From NCBI RefSeq assembly GCF_030159055.1, contig NZ_BQXQ01000002.1, positions 1 to 64,000 of the forward strand: a stretch of 64,000 bases of DNA, given 5' to 3'. This stretch comes from Acidovorax sp. SUPP3334. Lineage in GTDB: Bacteria > Pseudomonadota > Gammaproteobacteria > Burkholderiales > Burkholderiaceae_C. Below the pieces are notes generated by a model that worked only from the letters and a program-made list of their open reading frames with translations, was not told where the DNA came from and did no database searches. This document shows, piece after piece, positions 1 to 8,249 of this stretch; positions within the stretch are counted from its first letter, which is position 1; each line of letters begins with the position of its first letter. Made by a program: the position numbers and the translations under genes.

Positions 1-2
1 AC

Positions 3-344
3 CCGGACCTGAAGGTCTACCTGCATCGCGATGCCATCGACTTTCGTGTCGGTCTCAATGGTCTGGCAATTGTGGTCGAGCAGGCGCTCGGCATGGACCC
101 GTTCGCCCAGGCCGTTTACGTATTTCGCAATAAGCGACGCGACCGCATCAAGATTCTGGGCTGGCAGCGCAACGGCTTCTGGCTGTTGATGAAGCGGCTC
201 GAGCAAGACCGCTTCATCTGGCCGGATGTGGCGACAGTGCCCAGCCTGACGGTCGAGCAACTTCATTGGCTACTCGACGGCATCGACCTGGCAGTGGTGC
301 AAAAACACCCACAGCGTTTCTATTCTCGGGTGGTTTACTCATAA
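3..344 (+). CDS. tnpB: IS66-family accessory protein TnpB (5' partial)
   Basis: This is the C-terminal part of the small TnpB protein of IS66-type elements, needed for transposition although it is not the DDE enzyme itself. The frame is open from base 3, so the start lies outside the window. The typical segments are visible: the MDPF-x-(Q)A-x-YVFRNKRRDR stretch, WQRNGFWLL and KRLEQDRFIWP. No tnpC transposase follows, so this is a remnant. Its last codons and stop are supplied by the left end of the IS630 copy. Without that insertion the TA target plus the next base would give a TAA two codons earlier, probably the original stop. Family assignment is confident; activity is unlikely. Confidence 0.8.
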   Translation, partial: PDLKVYLHRDAIDFRVGLNGLAIVVEQALGMDPFAQAVYVFRNKRRDRIKILGWQRNGFWLLMKRLEQDRFIWPDVATVPSLTVEQLHWLLDGIDLAVVQKHPQRFYSRVVYS

Positions 345-1155
345 GTCAGTAACTTAGAGAACACGCTCTTGCGCAGTGCGGCCATCGGTGCTTTCATTGA
401 AAGCATGAAACGAGACGGACGCACCCTGGCCCACAATGTGTTGGAAGAAATGCGCATGCTGGCCGTACAGCGCATGCGCGAAGGAGAGTCGCCAGCAGCG
501 GTGGCGGCTTCCTTGGGCATGCACAGGGGCTGGGCCTACAAGTGCAAAGCCGCTGCGCTCGACCAAAGGCACAGGCCGCCCGCGCAGCCTCACACCCGTG
601 CAGGAGCGCCAGGTTTTTCGCTGGGTCAACGGCAAAAACCCACGTCGGGCTTTCGCGCTGATGCCGTGCATGGCAAGACCTGGGGAGCCAAGGGCCAGAC
701 CCCGGTCGTGGAGCGCCCGGGCCAGCGCCAGTCGATCTCGGCGGCCTCAGCCGTCAACTCCAAAGGGGCGTTCTGGTTTGAGACCTACCAGGGAGCGCTT
801 ACAGGCGAGTTGTTCGTGCAACTGCTCAAGAACATGATGGCCGAGCGTGAGAAACCCGTGCACTTGGTCGTCGATGGCTTGCCGGCTCACAAGAAGGCCC
901 TCGTCAAGCAATACGTGGCAAGCACGGCGGGCGCATCGACGTTGCACTTCCTGCCCGGCTATGCGCCAGACCTCAATCCAGATGAGCTGGTATGGAGCCA
1001 CGCCAAGCGCACAGGGGTGGCGCGCAGTCCATTGCGAAAGGGAGACAAGCTCAAGGAGCGTGTGGATGCGCAGTTGCAGTCGGTGGCTGAAGATCCTGCA
1101 CTCATCAGGTCATTCTTCAGACACCCATCTGTCGCCTATATTTCTGACTTTTGAG
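338..1155 (+). mobile_element. Decayed IS630-family insertion sequence with terminal inverted repeats
   Basis: The left end reads CTCATAAGTCAGTAAC and the reverse complement of the right end reads CTCAAAAGTCAGAAAT, 13 of 16 matching. TA dinucleotides sit immediately outside both ends (336-337 and 1156-1157), as expected for IS630/Tc1-type target duplication. The element carries one broken transposase gene. It is about 820 bp, shorter than usual for the family because of an internal deletion. It sits exactly at the end of the IS66 tnpB remnant. Confidence 0.75.
369..1154 (+). pseudogene. IS630-family transposase, disrupted by two deletions
   Basis: The frame begins with a helix-turn-helix (SPAAVAASLGMHRGWAYK) of an IS630 transposase. 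Near 545 the homology jumps to the +1 frame, where STKGTGRPRSLTPVQERQV is read, and near 645 it returns to the first frame at SGFRADAVHGKTWGAKGQ. The second jump also loses the expected middle segment of roughly 100 residues, including the first catalytic Asp region. The C-terminal half (VVDGLPAHKK, LPGYAPDLNPDELVW with the last catalytic acids) is intact. The open frame is therefore accidental and the enzyme should be inactive. Confidence 0.75.
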
Positions 1156-1263
1156 TAAAGATGTGGTTGTTCGCCAATTATTGCAACATCACGCCGGCGC
1201 GATCACTCAGCAAGTGCCCAGTCGCAGTGGGCGACATAGGACTTCTGACGGTAAAGCCGTCGC

Positions 1264-1527
1264 TTACCTTGGGGGAGATGCTACATTCCCGAGACGACGG
1301 TCCAGTTCTACAAGTAGGTCGCGGCGACGCTGCTTGTGAAACCCCTCGATCAGACTCCGGATGCCATGAGAGGCCAGGACAAACTCCTGAGGTCCGAGGT
1401 CTCCGATTAGCCTCGCCAAATCAGCAGAGGCCTTGCTCATTAAGTTCCCCCGAATAAGACCAGAAATGGCCGTCAGAGCAGAAATGACCGTCAGAGTTTG
1501 TCTCGTTTGCGCGCTGACTGCAGCCAT
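1264..1527 (-). CDS. Possible small protein of unknown function
   Basis: This is an 87-residue frame with no family I recognise. Residues 30-87 look protein-like: MSKASADLARLIGDLGPQEF, then a basic helix (FHKQRRRDLLVELDRRL). An internal ATG at 1440 has a better ribosome site (GGGGGAA) than the first ATG, so the true product may be 58 residues. The N-terminal part reads through the 18-bp tandem repeat, giving LTVISALTAIS. It could be a fragment of a mobile-element gene or not coding at all. Confidence 0.25.
   Translation of the reverse strand: MAAVSAQTRQTLTVISALTAISGLIRGNLMSKASADLARLIGDLGPQEFVLASHGIRSLIEGFHKQRRRDLLVELDRRLGNVASPPR
1461..1496. repeat. 18-bp tandem duplication
   Basis: CAGAAATGGCCGTCAGAG is followed directly by CAGAAATGACCGTCAGAG, differing at one base. 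It lies inside the possible small minus-strand frame and keeps that frame open. Confidence 0.7.
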
Positions 1528-1741
1528 GGAACATGATCCCTTCTTGATTGCCTGCTATCGTAAACTGCTCGCTGCTGAGCATGAATGACTCATGACCAAT
1601 GCTACAGGGCCACGTTCAAAGCCACCCTGAGCATGCTGCGGCTAAATCCCGTTGAACATGCGAGCCCTGGAGCCGTGTAGAGACCCCACCGGCTTCAAGT
1701 TCAAGTCGAATGAAAATCCAAGCAACAGTGAGGCTGCACTG

Positions 1742-3328
1742 TCATCGCGCGGAACCCGCATCGGCCTCCGCGTCCTTGCGAGGACGACCGGACCGAGGCT
1801 TGGCGGGCTTGCACTCATGCGGATCCGGCGCCGCCAGCGGTGACCACTCCGGCGGCTTCAGCGCATTGAAAACGTTCGGCGCAGTCACCAGGATGGCCTG
1901 CTCGATGCGCTCCATCTCCCGTCGCAGCAGCGCCCATTCAGCGGCCGTGTAGATGGCCGTGACATTCGTGCTCCCGTGATTGAAGAAACGGCTCTTGATG
2001 CCCTCGTCCACCCCAAGGCTTCGCATCACCGAGCCAAACGAGCGCCTGAGGTCATGGCGGGTCAGGCGGGCAATGCCCGCCTCGTCACGGATGCGCCCCA
2101 GTAGATCGGTGGCATCCATGTAGTGCCCCGTCGATGAGAACCGGCTGCGCGCCGGGAAGACGAACGGCCGCGATTTCGCGTTGAAGCCGCGACGGGCCAC
2201 CTCCTCGGCCGCCAGCCTCTGTCGCTGCCGCAGCAGGTTCAGCGCCATGGGCGCGATCGGCAAACGGTGGTCACAGTGGTTCTTCGTGTCGTGGAACAAC
2301 ACGTAGGGACCGTACTCGCCGTCATCGCGCAGCCAGACATGCGAGGTGTTCGCCAGCGCCGCCCCCGACTCCCCATGCATAGACAGGAGCTCGCCCCAAC
2401 GGCAGGCCGCGTGCTCCGACGCGCGGCAGCCCCATAGCAGCATCAGGATCAGGTAGTGCACTCCAGTGGCGCCGTCATTGATGTCCTTTTTGCTCCAGGC
2501 CGCCTCCAGGAACGTGCCGAGCGTGGTCGACGGCCCGAGCGGCGTGCGTGCCCCATTCGCTTGCCGTTCCCGGGTCAGGGTCGCCGGCGAGCGGAACAAT
2601 TGCCGCCGCGTGAGCACTTCGAAAGGGTTCGCCCCTTCGGGAACTTGCTGACCCTTGACCTTCGCCCCCAAAATGTCATCGGACAGGCATTTGTTGACCG
2701 CTGTGGATGCCCACCGGTACATCTGCTCGTTGGCTGAAGGCTTGTCCATGCCCTCGCCGAACTTGGTGACGACCTCATCCGGGTCGAGTTCGCGAATCTT
2801 TCGATCCAGCCATCCAAGGGCGTTGAACTTGCCGACCACGCGGTCATGGACGCGAAGGCTTTCATCCGAGGCCTTGCGATTCACGCGGGTCGCGAGGAAG
2901 CTGCGATAGCGCTCGAAGGCCCGCCGGAGCGTCAGTTCCGCCTTCTCGGCCTTGCGCGCCGTTTCATTGGGATTGGCGCGGGTCTCAACGACTTCGCGCG
3001 CCAGCACGGCGGCCTTTGCACGCGCGTCCTCGATGTCGTTGAAGTCCGCCACGTTGCCGACGACCGGCATGAAGGAGCGGCCACCCACCTTGCGACGCAG
3101 GACGTAGGTTTTCTTTCGGGAGACACGGACTCCGAAGCCCGGAGGCGCAGTGCGCGCCTCGTCCCATACGATGTAGTCCTTGCCATCCGGATTTGCCTCG
3201 AAAATAGGCTTCCCGTTTGCGTCTACCCCGGTCGGGCGTTCGTCACGGCGCAGTCGCAGCACGATGGCGCGCGTGAGGACCATCCTTGCACTTGGACGGC
3301 GGCCAGAGGGGGACTCATCTTCTTCCAT
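1742..3328 (-). CDS. Tyrosine recombinase / phage-type integrase
   Basis: A 528-residue site-specific recombinase that would integrate and excise a genomic island. The N-terminal 120 residues carry a DUF4102-like arm-binding region with FGVRVSRKKTYVLRRK. The catalytic domain shows the expected set: Arg302 (GCRASEH), Lys349 (FHDTKNH), His425 and Arg428 (RHDLRR), His451 (FFNHG) and nucleophile Tyr460 (AIYTAAE). All key residues are present, so the enzyme may be active. It is transcribed away from mutS and its start lies about 160 bases from the mutS frame, the arrangement expected when an element integrates at the 5' end of mutS. No tRNA is nearby. The start ATG is followed by an acidic leader (EEDESPSG). 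Confidence 0.88.
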   Translation of the reverse strand: MEEDESPSGRRPSARMVLTRAIVLRLRRDERPTGVDANGKPIFEANPDGKDYIVWDEARTAPPGFGVRVSRKKTYVLRRKVGGRSFMPVVGNVADFNDIEDARAKAAVLAREVVETRANPNETARKAEKAELTLRRAFERYRSFLATRVNRKASDESLRVHDRVVGKFNALGWLDRKIRELDPDEVVTKFGEGMDKPSANEQMYRWASTAVNKCLSDDILGAKVKGQQVPEGANPFEVLTRRQLFRSPATLTRERQANGARTPLGPSTTLGTFLEAAWSKKDINDGATGVHYLILMLLWGCRASEHAACRWGELLSMHGESGAALANTSHVWLRDDGEYGPYVLFHDTKNHCDHRLPIAPMALNLLRQRQRLAAEEVARRGFNAKSRPFVFPARSRFSSTGHYMDATDLLGRIRDEAGIARLTRHDLRRSFGSVMRSLGVDEGIKSRFFNHGSTNVTAIYTAAEWALLRREMERIEQAILVTAPNVFNALKPPEWSPLAAPDPHECKPAKPRSGRPRKDAEADAGSAR

Positions 3329-3490
3329 AAGCTATTGATAAAATTAAGTTTTCTTGATTTCATCTCGAAGGGGGACTGAGACATATGACAGAAGCAGCAA
3401 AGACATGCTTTAGTCCCCTATACGCACCCCTGAAGTGCGAGTAAGACGACGGCAAGTGAAGGCGCATGGTAGTAAAAGATAAACAGAAGA
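3329..3490. other. AT-rich junction between integrase and mutS, candidate attachment region
   Basis: This segment is much richer in A and T than the flanking genes. It contains an inverted repeat GGGGACT (3371-3377) and AGTCCCC (3412-3418). The AT-rich composition continues into the first 20 codons of mutS. The position beside an outward-facing integrase suggests that it contains the attachment core, but no second copy is visible in the window, so this is inference. Confidence 0.4.
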
Positions 3491-6148
3491 TTGGCTAAGC
3501 TGTTGAAAAAATTAGATAAATCCGAAAACACAGAGGAGGGCCAAGCCTTCGCCGGGCATACCCCCATGATGCAGCAGTACCTGGCCCTCAAGGCGGCATA
3601 CCCCGACACGCTAGTTTTCTACCGCATGGGCGATTTCTACGAGGTGTTTTTCGCCGATGCCGAGAAGGCCGCGCGGTTGCTGGACATCACGCTCACGCAG
3701 CGCGGGCAGTCCGGCGGGCAGCCGGTGGTGATGGCCGGGGTGCCGTTCCATGCGCTGGAGAACTACCTGGGCCGGCTCATCAAGATGGGCGAATCGGTCG
3801 CGATCTGCGAGCAGGTGGGCGAAGTGGGGGCGTCCAAGGGGCCGGTGGAGCGCAAGGTGGTGCGCGTGGTCACGCCCGGCACGCTGACCGACAGCGAACT
3901 GCTGTCCGACAAGGCGGAATCGCTGCTGCTGTCGATCCACCAGGGCCCGCGCGCGCGTTGCGGCCTGGCGTGGCTGAGCGTGACGCAGGGCTTGGTCCAC
4001 CTGGCCGAATGCATGCACGACGAGGTCGGCGCATGGATCGCCCGCATCGGCCCCAGCGAAGTGATCTACAGCGCCGGGGTGACCGAGCGCTTCGAAGAGC
4101 AACTCAAGGCGCTGCGCCAGAGCGGCACGTTCGCCTGCCCGTTGAGCCTGCGGCCCGACTGGCAGTTCGATGCCGCCTTGGGCGAGCGCAAGCTCCTGGA
4201 GCAGTTGAACGCCGCCAGCCTCGCGGCCTGGAGCGCGCAGAACCTCGCCCAGGCGCATGCCGCCGCGGCGGCGCTGCTGGCCTATGCCGAGCACACGCAG
4301 GGCCGCTCGCTCACCCATGTGCACGGCGTGAGCGTGCAGCAGAGCGACGAACTGATCGCCCTGCCCCTGGCCACGCGCCGCAATCTGGAACTGACGCGCA
4401 CGCTGCGCGGCGAAGACTCGCCCACGCTCTTTTCGCTGCTGGACACCTGCATGACGGGCATGGGCAGCCGCCTGCTCAAGACGTGGCTGCTGGAGCCGCG
4501 GCGCGACCGCACCGAGGCGCGCCAGCGCCTGTCGGCCACGGCCGCGCTGCGCGGCACCGGCGCGGGTGCAGGACCCTGGCAGATCCTGCGCGGCGAACTG
4601 CGCGGCGTGAGCGACGTGGAGCGCATCACCGCGCGCATCGCGCTGCGCCAGGTGCGCCCCCGCGAATTGCTGGGCCTGTGCAGGACGCTACAAAAAGCAG
4701 AGCAACTCTCCGGCGCATTCATTGCGCCAGAGCCGTTTTTGGCTCAGATCTTCGAACACCTGCGCCCGCCGGTGGACTGCGGCGATCTGCTGCGCGCGGC
4801 CATCCACGAAGAGCCTGCGGCGCTGGTGCGCGACGGCGGCGTGATCGCGGCAGGCTTCGATGCCGAGCTGGACGAGCTGCGCGGCATCCAGACCCATTGC
4901 GATGCGTTCCTGCTCGACCTGGAAACGCGCGAGAAGGCGCGCACCGGCATCGCCAACCTGCGCGTGCAGTTCAACAAGGTGCACGGCTTCTACATCGAGG
5001 TGACCAGCAGCCACCTGGACCGCGTGCCCGAAGATTACCGCCGCCGCCAGACGCTCAAGAACGCCGAGCGCTTCATCACGCCCGAACTCAAGACCTTCGA
5101 GGACAAGGCGCTGTCGGCGCAGGAGCGCGGCCTGACGCGCGAGAAGTGGCTGTACGAACAGGTGCTCGACCAGTTGCAGCCGCACGTGCCCGCGCTGACC
5201 CGCCTGGCCCATGCGCTGGCCACGCTGGACGTGCTGTGCGCGCTGGCCGAGCGCTCGCTCACGCTGAGCTGGTGCGCGCCGCAGTTCGCGCCCGAGCCCT
5301 GCATCGAGATCGAAGGCGGGCGCCACCCGGTGGTGGAGGCGCGGCTGGCGGAGACTTCGTCAGGCAGCTTCATCGCCAACCACACGCGGCTGAACGCCAA
5401 CACCCGCATGCAGGTGATCACCGGCCCCAACATGGGCGGCAAATCGACCTACATGCGGCAGGTCGCGCTGATCGTGCTGCTGGCCAGCATGGGCAGCCAT
5501 GTGCCGGCCACGTCGTGCCGGCTGGGGCCGATCGACGCCATCCACACGCGCATCGGCGCGGCCGACGACCTGGCCAACGCGCAATCGACCTTCATGCTGG
5601 AGATGACCGAGGCCGCGCAGATCCTGCATTCGGCCACGCCGCACAGCCTGGTGCTGATGGACGAGATCGGGCGCGGCACGAGCACGTTCGATGGCCTGGC
5701 GCTGGCCAGCGGCATCGCCACGCACCTGCACGACCGCACCAAGGCCTTCACGCTGTTCGCCACGCACTACTTCGAACTCACCGAGCTGTCGGCCCGCCAT
5801 CAGCACGCGGTGAACGTGCATGTGGGCGCGACCGAGTCGGGCTCGAACATCGTCTTTTTGCACGAGATCCAGCCGGGCCCGGCCAGCCGCAGCTACGGCA
5901 TCCACGTGGCCCGCCTGGCAGGCGTGCCCGGCGCGGTACTGAACCACGCCCGCCACACGCTCGCCGCGCTGGAGCAGCGGGCGAACGAGGGCGAGACGCA
6001 GGTCGATCTGTTCGCCGAGCCGCCCGATGCCGACGGCCCGCTGGTGAGCCCGGTGGAAGCGGCGCTGGCCGACCTGCAGCCCGACACCCTGAGCCCGCGC
6101 GAGGCGCTGGACGCGCTGTACCAGCTCAAGCGGCTGGCGCGGGGCTAG
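3491..6148 (+). CDS. mutS: DNA mismatch repair protein MutS
   Basis: MutS recognises mismatches and starts methyl-directed repair with MutL. The 885 residues include the mismatch-reading Phe-x-Glu motif (GDFYE, Phe49/Glu51), the connector and lever domains, Walker [10 protein letters not shown] at about residue 645, Walker B with [12 protein letters not shown], and the C-terminal helix-turn-helix region. The family body starts at GHTPMM (residue 22). The preceding residues ([17 protein letters not shown]) are AT-rich and Lys/Glu-rich, unlike a normal Comamonadaceae N-terminus, and begin at a TTG with no clear ribosome site. A later ATG at 3566 would truncate the protein. The 5' end was probably rebuilt by island integration. 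A copy of the dispersed repeat lies inside the gene at 4687-4743. Confidence 0.95.
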   Translation: MAKLLKKLDKSENTEEGQAFAGHTPMMQQYLALKAAYPDTLVFYRMGDFYEVFFADAEKAARLLDITLTQRGQSGGQPVVMAGVPFHALENYLGRLIKMGESVAICEQVGEVGASKGPVERKVVRVVTPGTLTDSELLSDKAESLLLSIHQGPRARCGLAWLSVTQGLVHLAECMHDEVGAWIARIGPSEVIYSAGVTERFEEQLKALRQSGTFACPLSLRPDWQFDAALGERKLLEQLNAASLAAWSAQNLAQAHAAAAALLAYAEHTQGRSLTHVHGVSVQQSDELIALPLATRRNLELTRTLRGEDSPTLFSLLDTCMTGMGSRLLKTWLLEPRRDRTEARQRLSATAALRGTGAGAGPWQILRGELRGVSDVERITARIALRQVRPRELLGLCRTLQKAEQLSGAFIAPEPFLAQIFEHLRPPVDCGDLLRAAIHEEPAALVRDGGVIAAGFDAELDELRGIQTHCDAFLLDLETREKARTGIANLRVQFNKVHGFYIEVTSSHLDRVPEDYRRRQTLKNAERFITPELKTFEDKALSAQERGLTREKWLYEQVLDQLQPHVPALTRLAHALATLDVLCALAERSLTLSWCAPQFAPEPCIEIEGGRHPVVEARLAETSSGSFIANHTRLNANTRMQVITGPNMGGKSTYMRQVALIVLLASMGSHVPATSCRLGPIDAIHTRIGAADDLANAQSTFMLEMTEAAQILHSATPHSLVLMDEIGRGTSTFDGLALASGIATHLHDRTKAFTLFATHYFELTELSARHQHAVNVHVGATESGSNIVFLHEIQPGPASRSYGIHVARLAGVPGAVLNHARHTLAALEQRANEGETQVDLFAEPPDADGPLVSPVEAALADLQPDTLSPREALDALYQLKRLARG
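4687..4743 (+). repeat. Dispersed palindromic repeat, copy inside mutS
   Basis: This segment follows the pattern of the other copies: GCTAC-AAAA at the left, and a 19-base stretch TTGCGCCAGAGCCGTTTTT at the right that is identical to the copy at 29809-29827. It is read in frame as part of a variable MutS linker ([20 protein letters not shown]). Confidence 0.6.
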
Positions 6149-6198
6149 TCCCGGGGCCGCCCGCTGATCCGGCCGGGGAGGCATCGGGCATCGGGGCG

Positions 6199-7083
6199 TC
6201 AGGGTTTCGGAGCCTTCGGCGCCCGCTCGAACTTGGTCTTGGCCGCGATCTGCTGCTGCTCGGACAAACCGTCCATGTCGCGGTACAGGTGCACCGACAG
6301 AGCGATGTCGCCGGACTTGTTCTTGAGGCTGTGGGGAATGCCCAGCTCCGTCGGGCCAAAGCCGTCCATGGAGCCCTGGAGGCGCTCGTTCTTCTTGTCC
6401 TTGACGGCCAGGGGCACCGGCGCACCTTCGGGCGTTTCGCTCGGAGAGTAGAGCCGCTCCCACAGGTTGCCCTGGAGCACGAACGAAGCGCACTCGTTGG
6501 GGTGGTCGTGGATCGGGGTTTTCTGGCCGTCGGCGAACGCGAACAATTGCAGGCAGAACGACTCGCCGGGCTCGGGATGGCTGTGCAGCAGATAGCGGCC
6601 GTAGCCTGCCAATTCGTCGCTCTTGGGCTGGTAGACGTCGGTCGATAGCTGGGCCTCTTTCAACAGGCCGTCCAGCGCCCCTGCCACGCAATCGCGCACA
6701 TCTTTGCCCGCCGCGATGTCGGCTTTCACCGAGGCTTGCTGGAGGAAGGTCCGAATGCCGGACTCCAGGCGTTTCTGGTTGCCGATGTGCTTTTGCCGGT
6801 CCTGCGCGGAAACCGCGGTATAGACCTTGTCGAGCGCGGATTCGCGGGCGGCGATGTCCTTGGAGTCGGCGCCGGGCAGCGCCATGCGTGGGCGCTTTGC
6901 CGACGCCAAGGCCTGCTGCGCCTCCGAAGAGCGCGCCGACAGGCCATCCAGGCGTGCATCGTTGGCGGATGGGCTGCTGCCCGGGGCGGGCCGCTTTGCC
7001 GATGACGCCGTATCGGCGACGTCGGTGCGGTCCGGCCGCGGAGAAGAAGAACGGGAGGCCGAAGCAATGGAACTGGTGGTCAT
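6199..7083 (-). CDS. Cysteine-dioxygenase-fold protein, candidate type III secreted effector
   Basis: 294 residues. The first ~75 are Ser/Ala/Arg-rich and disordered (SSIASASRSSSPRPDRT), resembling a type III secretion signal. The rest matches the cupin fold of cysteine dioxygenases: HSHPEPGESF, then IHDHPNECASFVLQGNLWE with metal ligands His192 and His194, and GIPHSLKN with His251. Cys198 lies close to where animal cysteine dioxygenase carries its crosslinked Cys. Ordinary bacterial cysteine dioxygenases are about 200 residues and lack the disordered leader. A perfect PIP box lies 116 bases upstream of the start, indicating HrpX control. No ribosome site is evident. I infer an effector that oxidises a host thiol; the substrate is unknown. 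The gene is convergent with mutS. Confidence 0.7.
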   Translation of the reverse strand: MTTSSIASASRSSSPRPDRTDVADTASSAKRPAPGSSPSANDARLDGLSARSSEAQQALASAKRPRMALPGADSKDIAARESALDKVYTAVSAQDRQKHIGNQKRLESGIRTFLQQASVKADIAAGKDVRDCVAGALDGLLKEAQLSTDVYQPKSDELAGYGRYLLHSHPEPGESFCLQLFAFADGQKTPIHDHPNECASFVLQGNLWERLYSPSETPEGAPVPLAVKDKKNERLQGSMDGFGPTELGIPHSLKNKSGDIALSVHLYRDMDGLSEQQQIAAKTKFERAPKAPKP

Positions 7084-7105
7084 GGGTTGGAAGGTTGGTG
7101 GTCGT

Positions 7106-7124
7106 GAACGAACGAACGAACGAA
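7106..7124 (-). repeat. Tetranucleotide repeat in the leader of the effector candidate
   Basis: GAAC is repeated four times plus GAA on the plus strand (CGTT units on the coding strand), 23 to 41 bases upstream of the start codon. Simple tetranucleotide tracts can vary in length by slippage; here this would change the untranslated leader, not the frame. Confidence 0.6.
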
Positions 7125-7198
7125 TGGATGGAACGGGACGAAGGGGTAACGGCGGAACAAAAGCCGTTCACCACCCGCCTCCATTTTTCAAACCGTGG

Positions 7199-7223
7199 CC
7201 GAAAACAAAGCGCGCCATGCGAA
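7199..7223 (-). promoter_or_regulatory. PIP box (HrpX-type operator)
   Basis: On the minus strand the sequence is TTCGC, 15 bases, TTCGG, an exact match to the TTCGB-N15-TTCGB plant-inducible-promoter box recognised by HrpX/HrpB-type activators in Xanthomonas, Ralstonia and Acidovorax. It faces the cysteine-dioxygenase-like gene. I do not see a clean YANNNT -10 element at the usual 30-32 bases downstream. The rest of 7084-7396 holds the GAAC repeat and nothing else recognisable. Confidence 0.65.
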
Positions 7224-7396
7224 GCAGCTGCAGGCAGGCGCGAATGTCTTTCCATATAGCGGAAATATCTCAAACCATTTGCGTGCCGCTTTCAGCGGTT
7301 TTCGCTCGGGGCCGTACGGCATCGGCCCACAGCGGCCATGCACCAGAATGGCGACAAGCCTCTACACTCGACCCTTTGCCCTCGAAGTTGCCCTCC

Positions 7397-8224
7397 ATGA
7401 CGTATTGCGTCGCCATCAAGCTCAATGCCGGACTGGTTTTCCTGTCCGATTCCCGCACCAACGCGGGCCTGGACCAGATCAGTTCCTTTCGCAAGATGAT
7501 GATCTACGAGAAGGCTGGCGACCGTTTCATGGTGCTGCTGTCCGCAGGCAACCTGAGCATCTCGCAATCGGTGCGGGAGATCCTGCAGTCCGAGCAGCTC
7601 ACCGACCGCGACGGTGGCGAACCCATGACGATCTGGAACGCCAAGAGCATGTTCGATGCGGCACGCGTGCTGGGCGCGGCGGTTCGCCACGTGCACGAGC
7701 GCGATGGCGCGGCCCTCAAGCGATCGGGCGTGGACTTCAACGTGTCGCTGGTGTTCGGCGGGCAGATCCAGGGCGAGGGCATGCGCCTGTTCCAGGTGTA
7801 CTCGGCCGGCAACTTCATCGAAGCGACTTCCGAAACGCCTTACTTTCAGGTCGGCGAGTCCAAATACGGCAAGCCCGTGCTCGACCGGGTGCTGACCCCG
7901 GACACGCCGCTGGACGAAGCCGCCAAGTGCGCGCTGGTGTCGATGGACAGCACGCTCAAATCCAACCTCTCGGTGGGCCTGCCGCTGGACCTCGTGGTGT
8001 ATGAGGTGAACCAGTTCGCCACCGACAAGATCGTGTGCATCGACGAGCACAACCCCTATTTCCGCATGCTGCACAACAGCTGGGGCGAGAAGCTGCGCGA
8101 GGTGTTCGACAGCATCGAAGACCCGGCCTGGCACGGCGGCCTGACCGAGGTGCCGCTCAAGGTGGAGCCGTCGCGCAGCCGCCCGATCAAGAAGATCACC
8201 AATCCCCGCGACAAACTCGTCTGA
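7397..8224 (+). CDS. Anbu-type proteasome-related peptidase
   Basis: 275 residues of the Anbu (ancestral beta subunit) branch of Ntn-hydrolases, related to HslV and proteasome beta subunits. It opens MTYCVAIKLNAGLVFLSDSR, placing the nucleophile Thr directly after the initiator Met with the conserved Asp/Arg of the fold (SDSR). GNLSISQSV and the FGG segment around residue 120 are typical. The start was chosen because it exposes this Thr; upstream frame is spurious. Anbu genes usually sit with an alpha-E protein, a transglutaminase-like protein and an ATP-grasp protein. None of these is here; the next gene is an alpha/beta hydrolase 25 bases downstream. Confidence 0.85.
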   Translation: MTYCVAIKLNAGLVFLSDSRTNAGLDQISSFRKMMIYEKAGDRFMVLLSAGNLSISQSVREILQSEQLTDRDGGEPMTIWNAKSMFDAARVLGAAVRHVHERDGAALKRSGVDFNVSLVFGGQIQGEGMRLFQVYSAGNFIEATSETPYFQVGESKYGKPVLDRVLTPDTPLDEAAKCALVSMDSTLKSNLSVGLPLDLVVYEVNQFATDKIVCIDEHNPYFRMLHNSWGEKLREVFDSIEDPAWHGGLTEVPLKVEPSRSRPIKKITNPRDKLV

Positions 8225-8249
8225 CGCCTTGCTCGCGTCGCGCAGCCGC

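Larger units (their letters stand above)
1156..1741. other. Non-coding or unrecognised island DNA between the IS630 copy and the integrase
   Basis: About 590 bases without a recognisable gene. They contain a short hairpin (GACGG-TAAA-GCCGTC near 1240), a two-unit tandem repeat and one possible small minus-strand frame, listed separately. Base composition is lower in GC than the chromosomal genes to the right. It is best read as eroded mobile-island DNA. Confidence 0.5.

Noticed and set aside
3371..3418. GGGGACT/AGTCCCC inverted repeat as an attachment core
   Set aside because: It could be part of the attachment region, but without the other end of the island there is no repeat to compare, so only the wider region was annotated.
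7240..7244. Second possible PIP half-site (GCGAA on plus) near the first box
   Set aside because: Spacing to its neighbour is 16, not 15, so it does not form a second consensus box.
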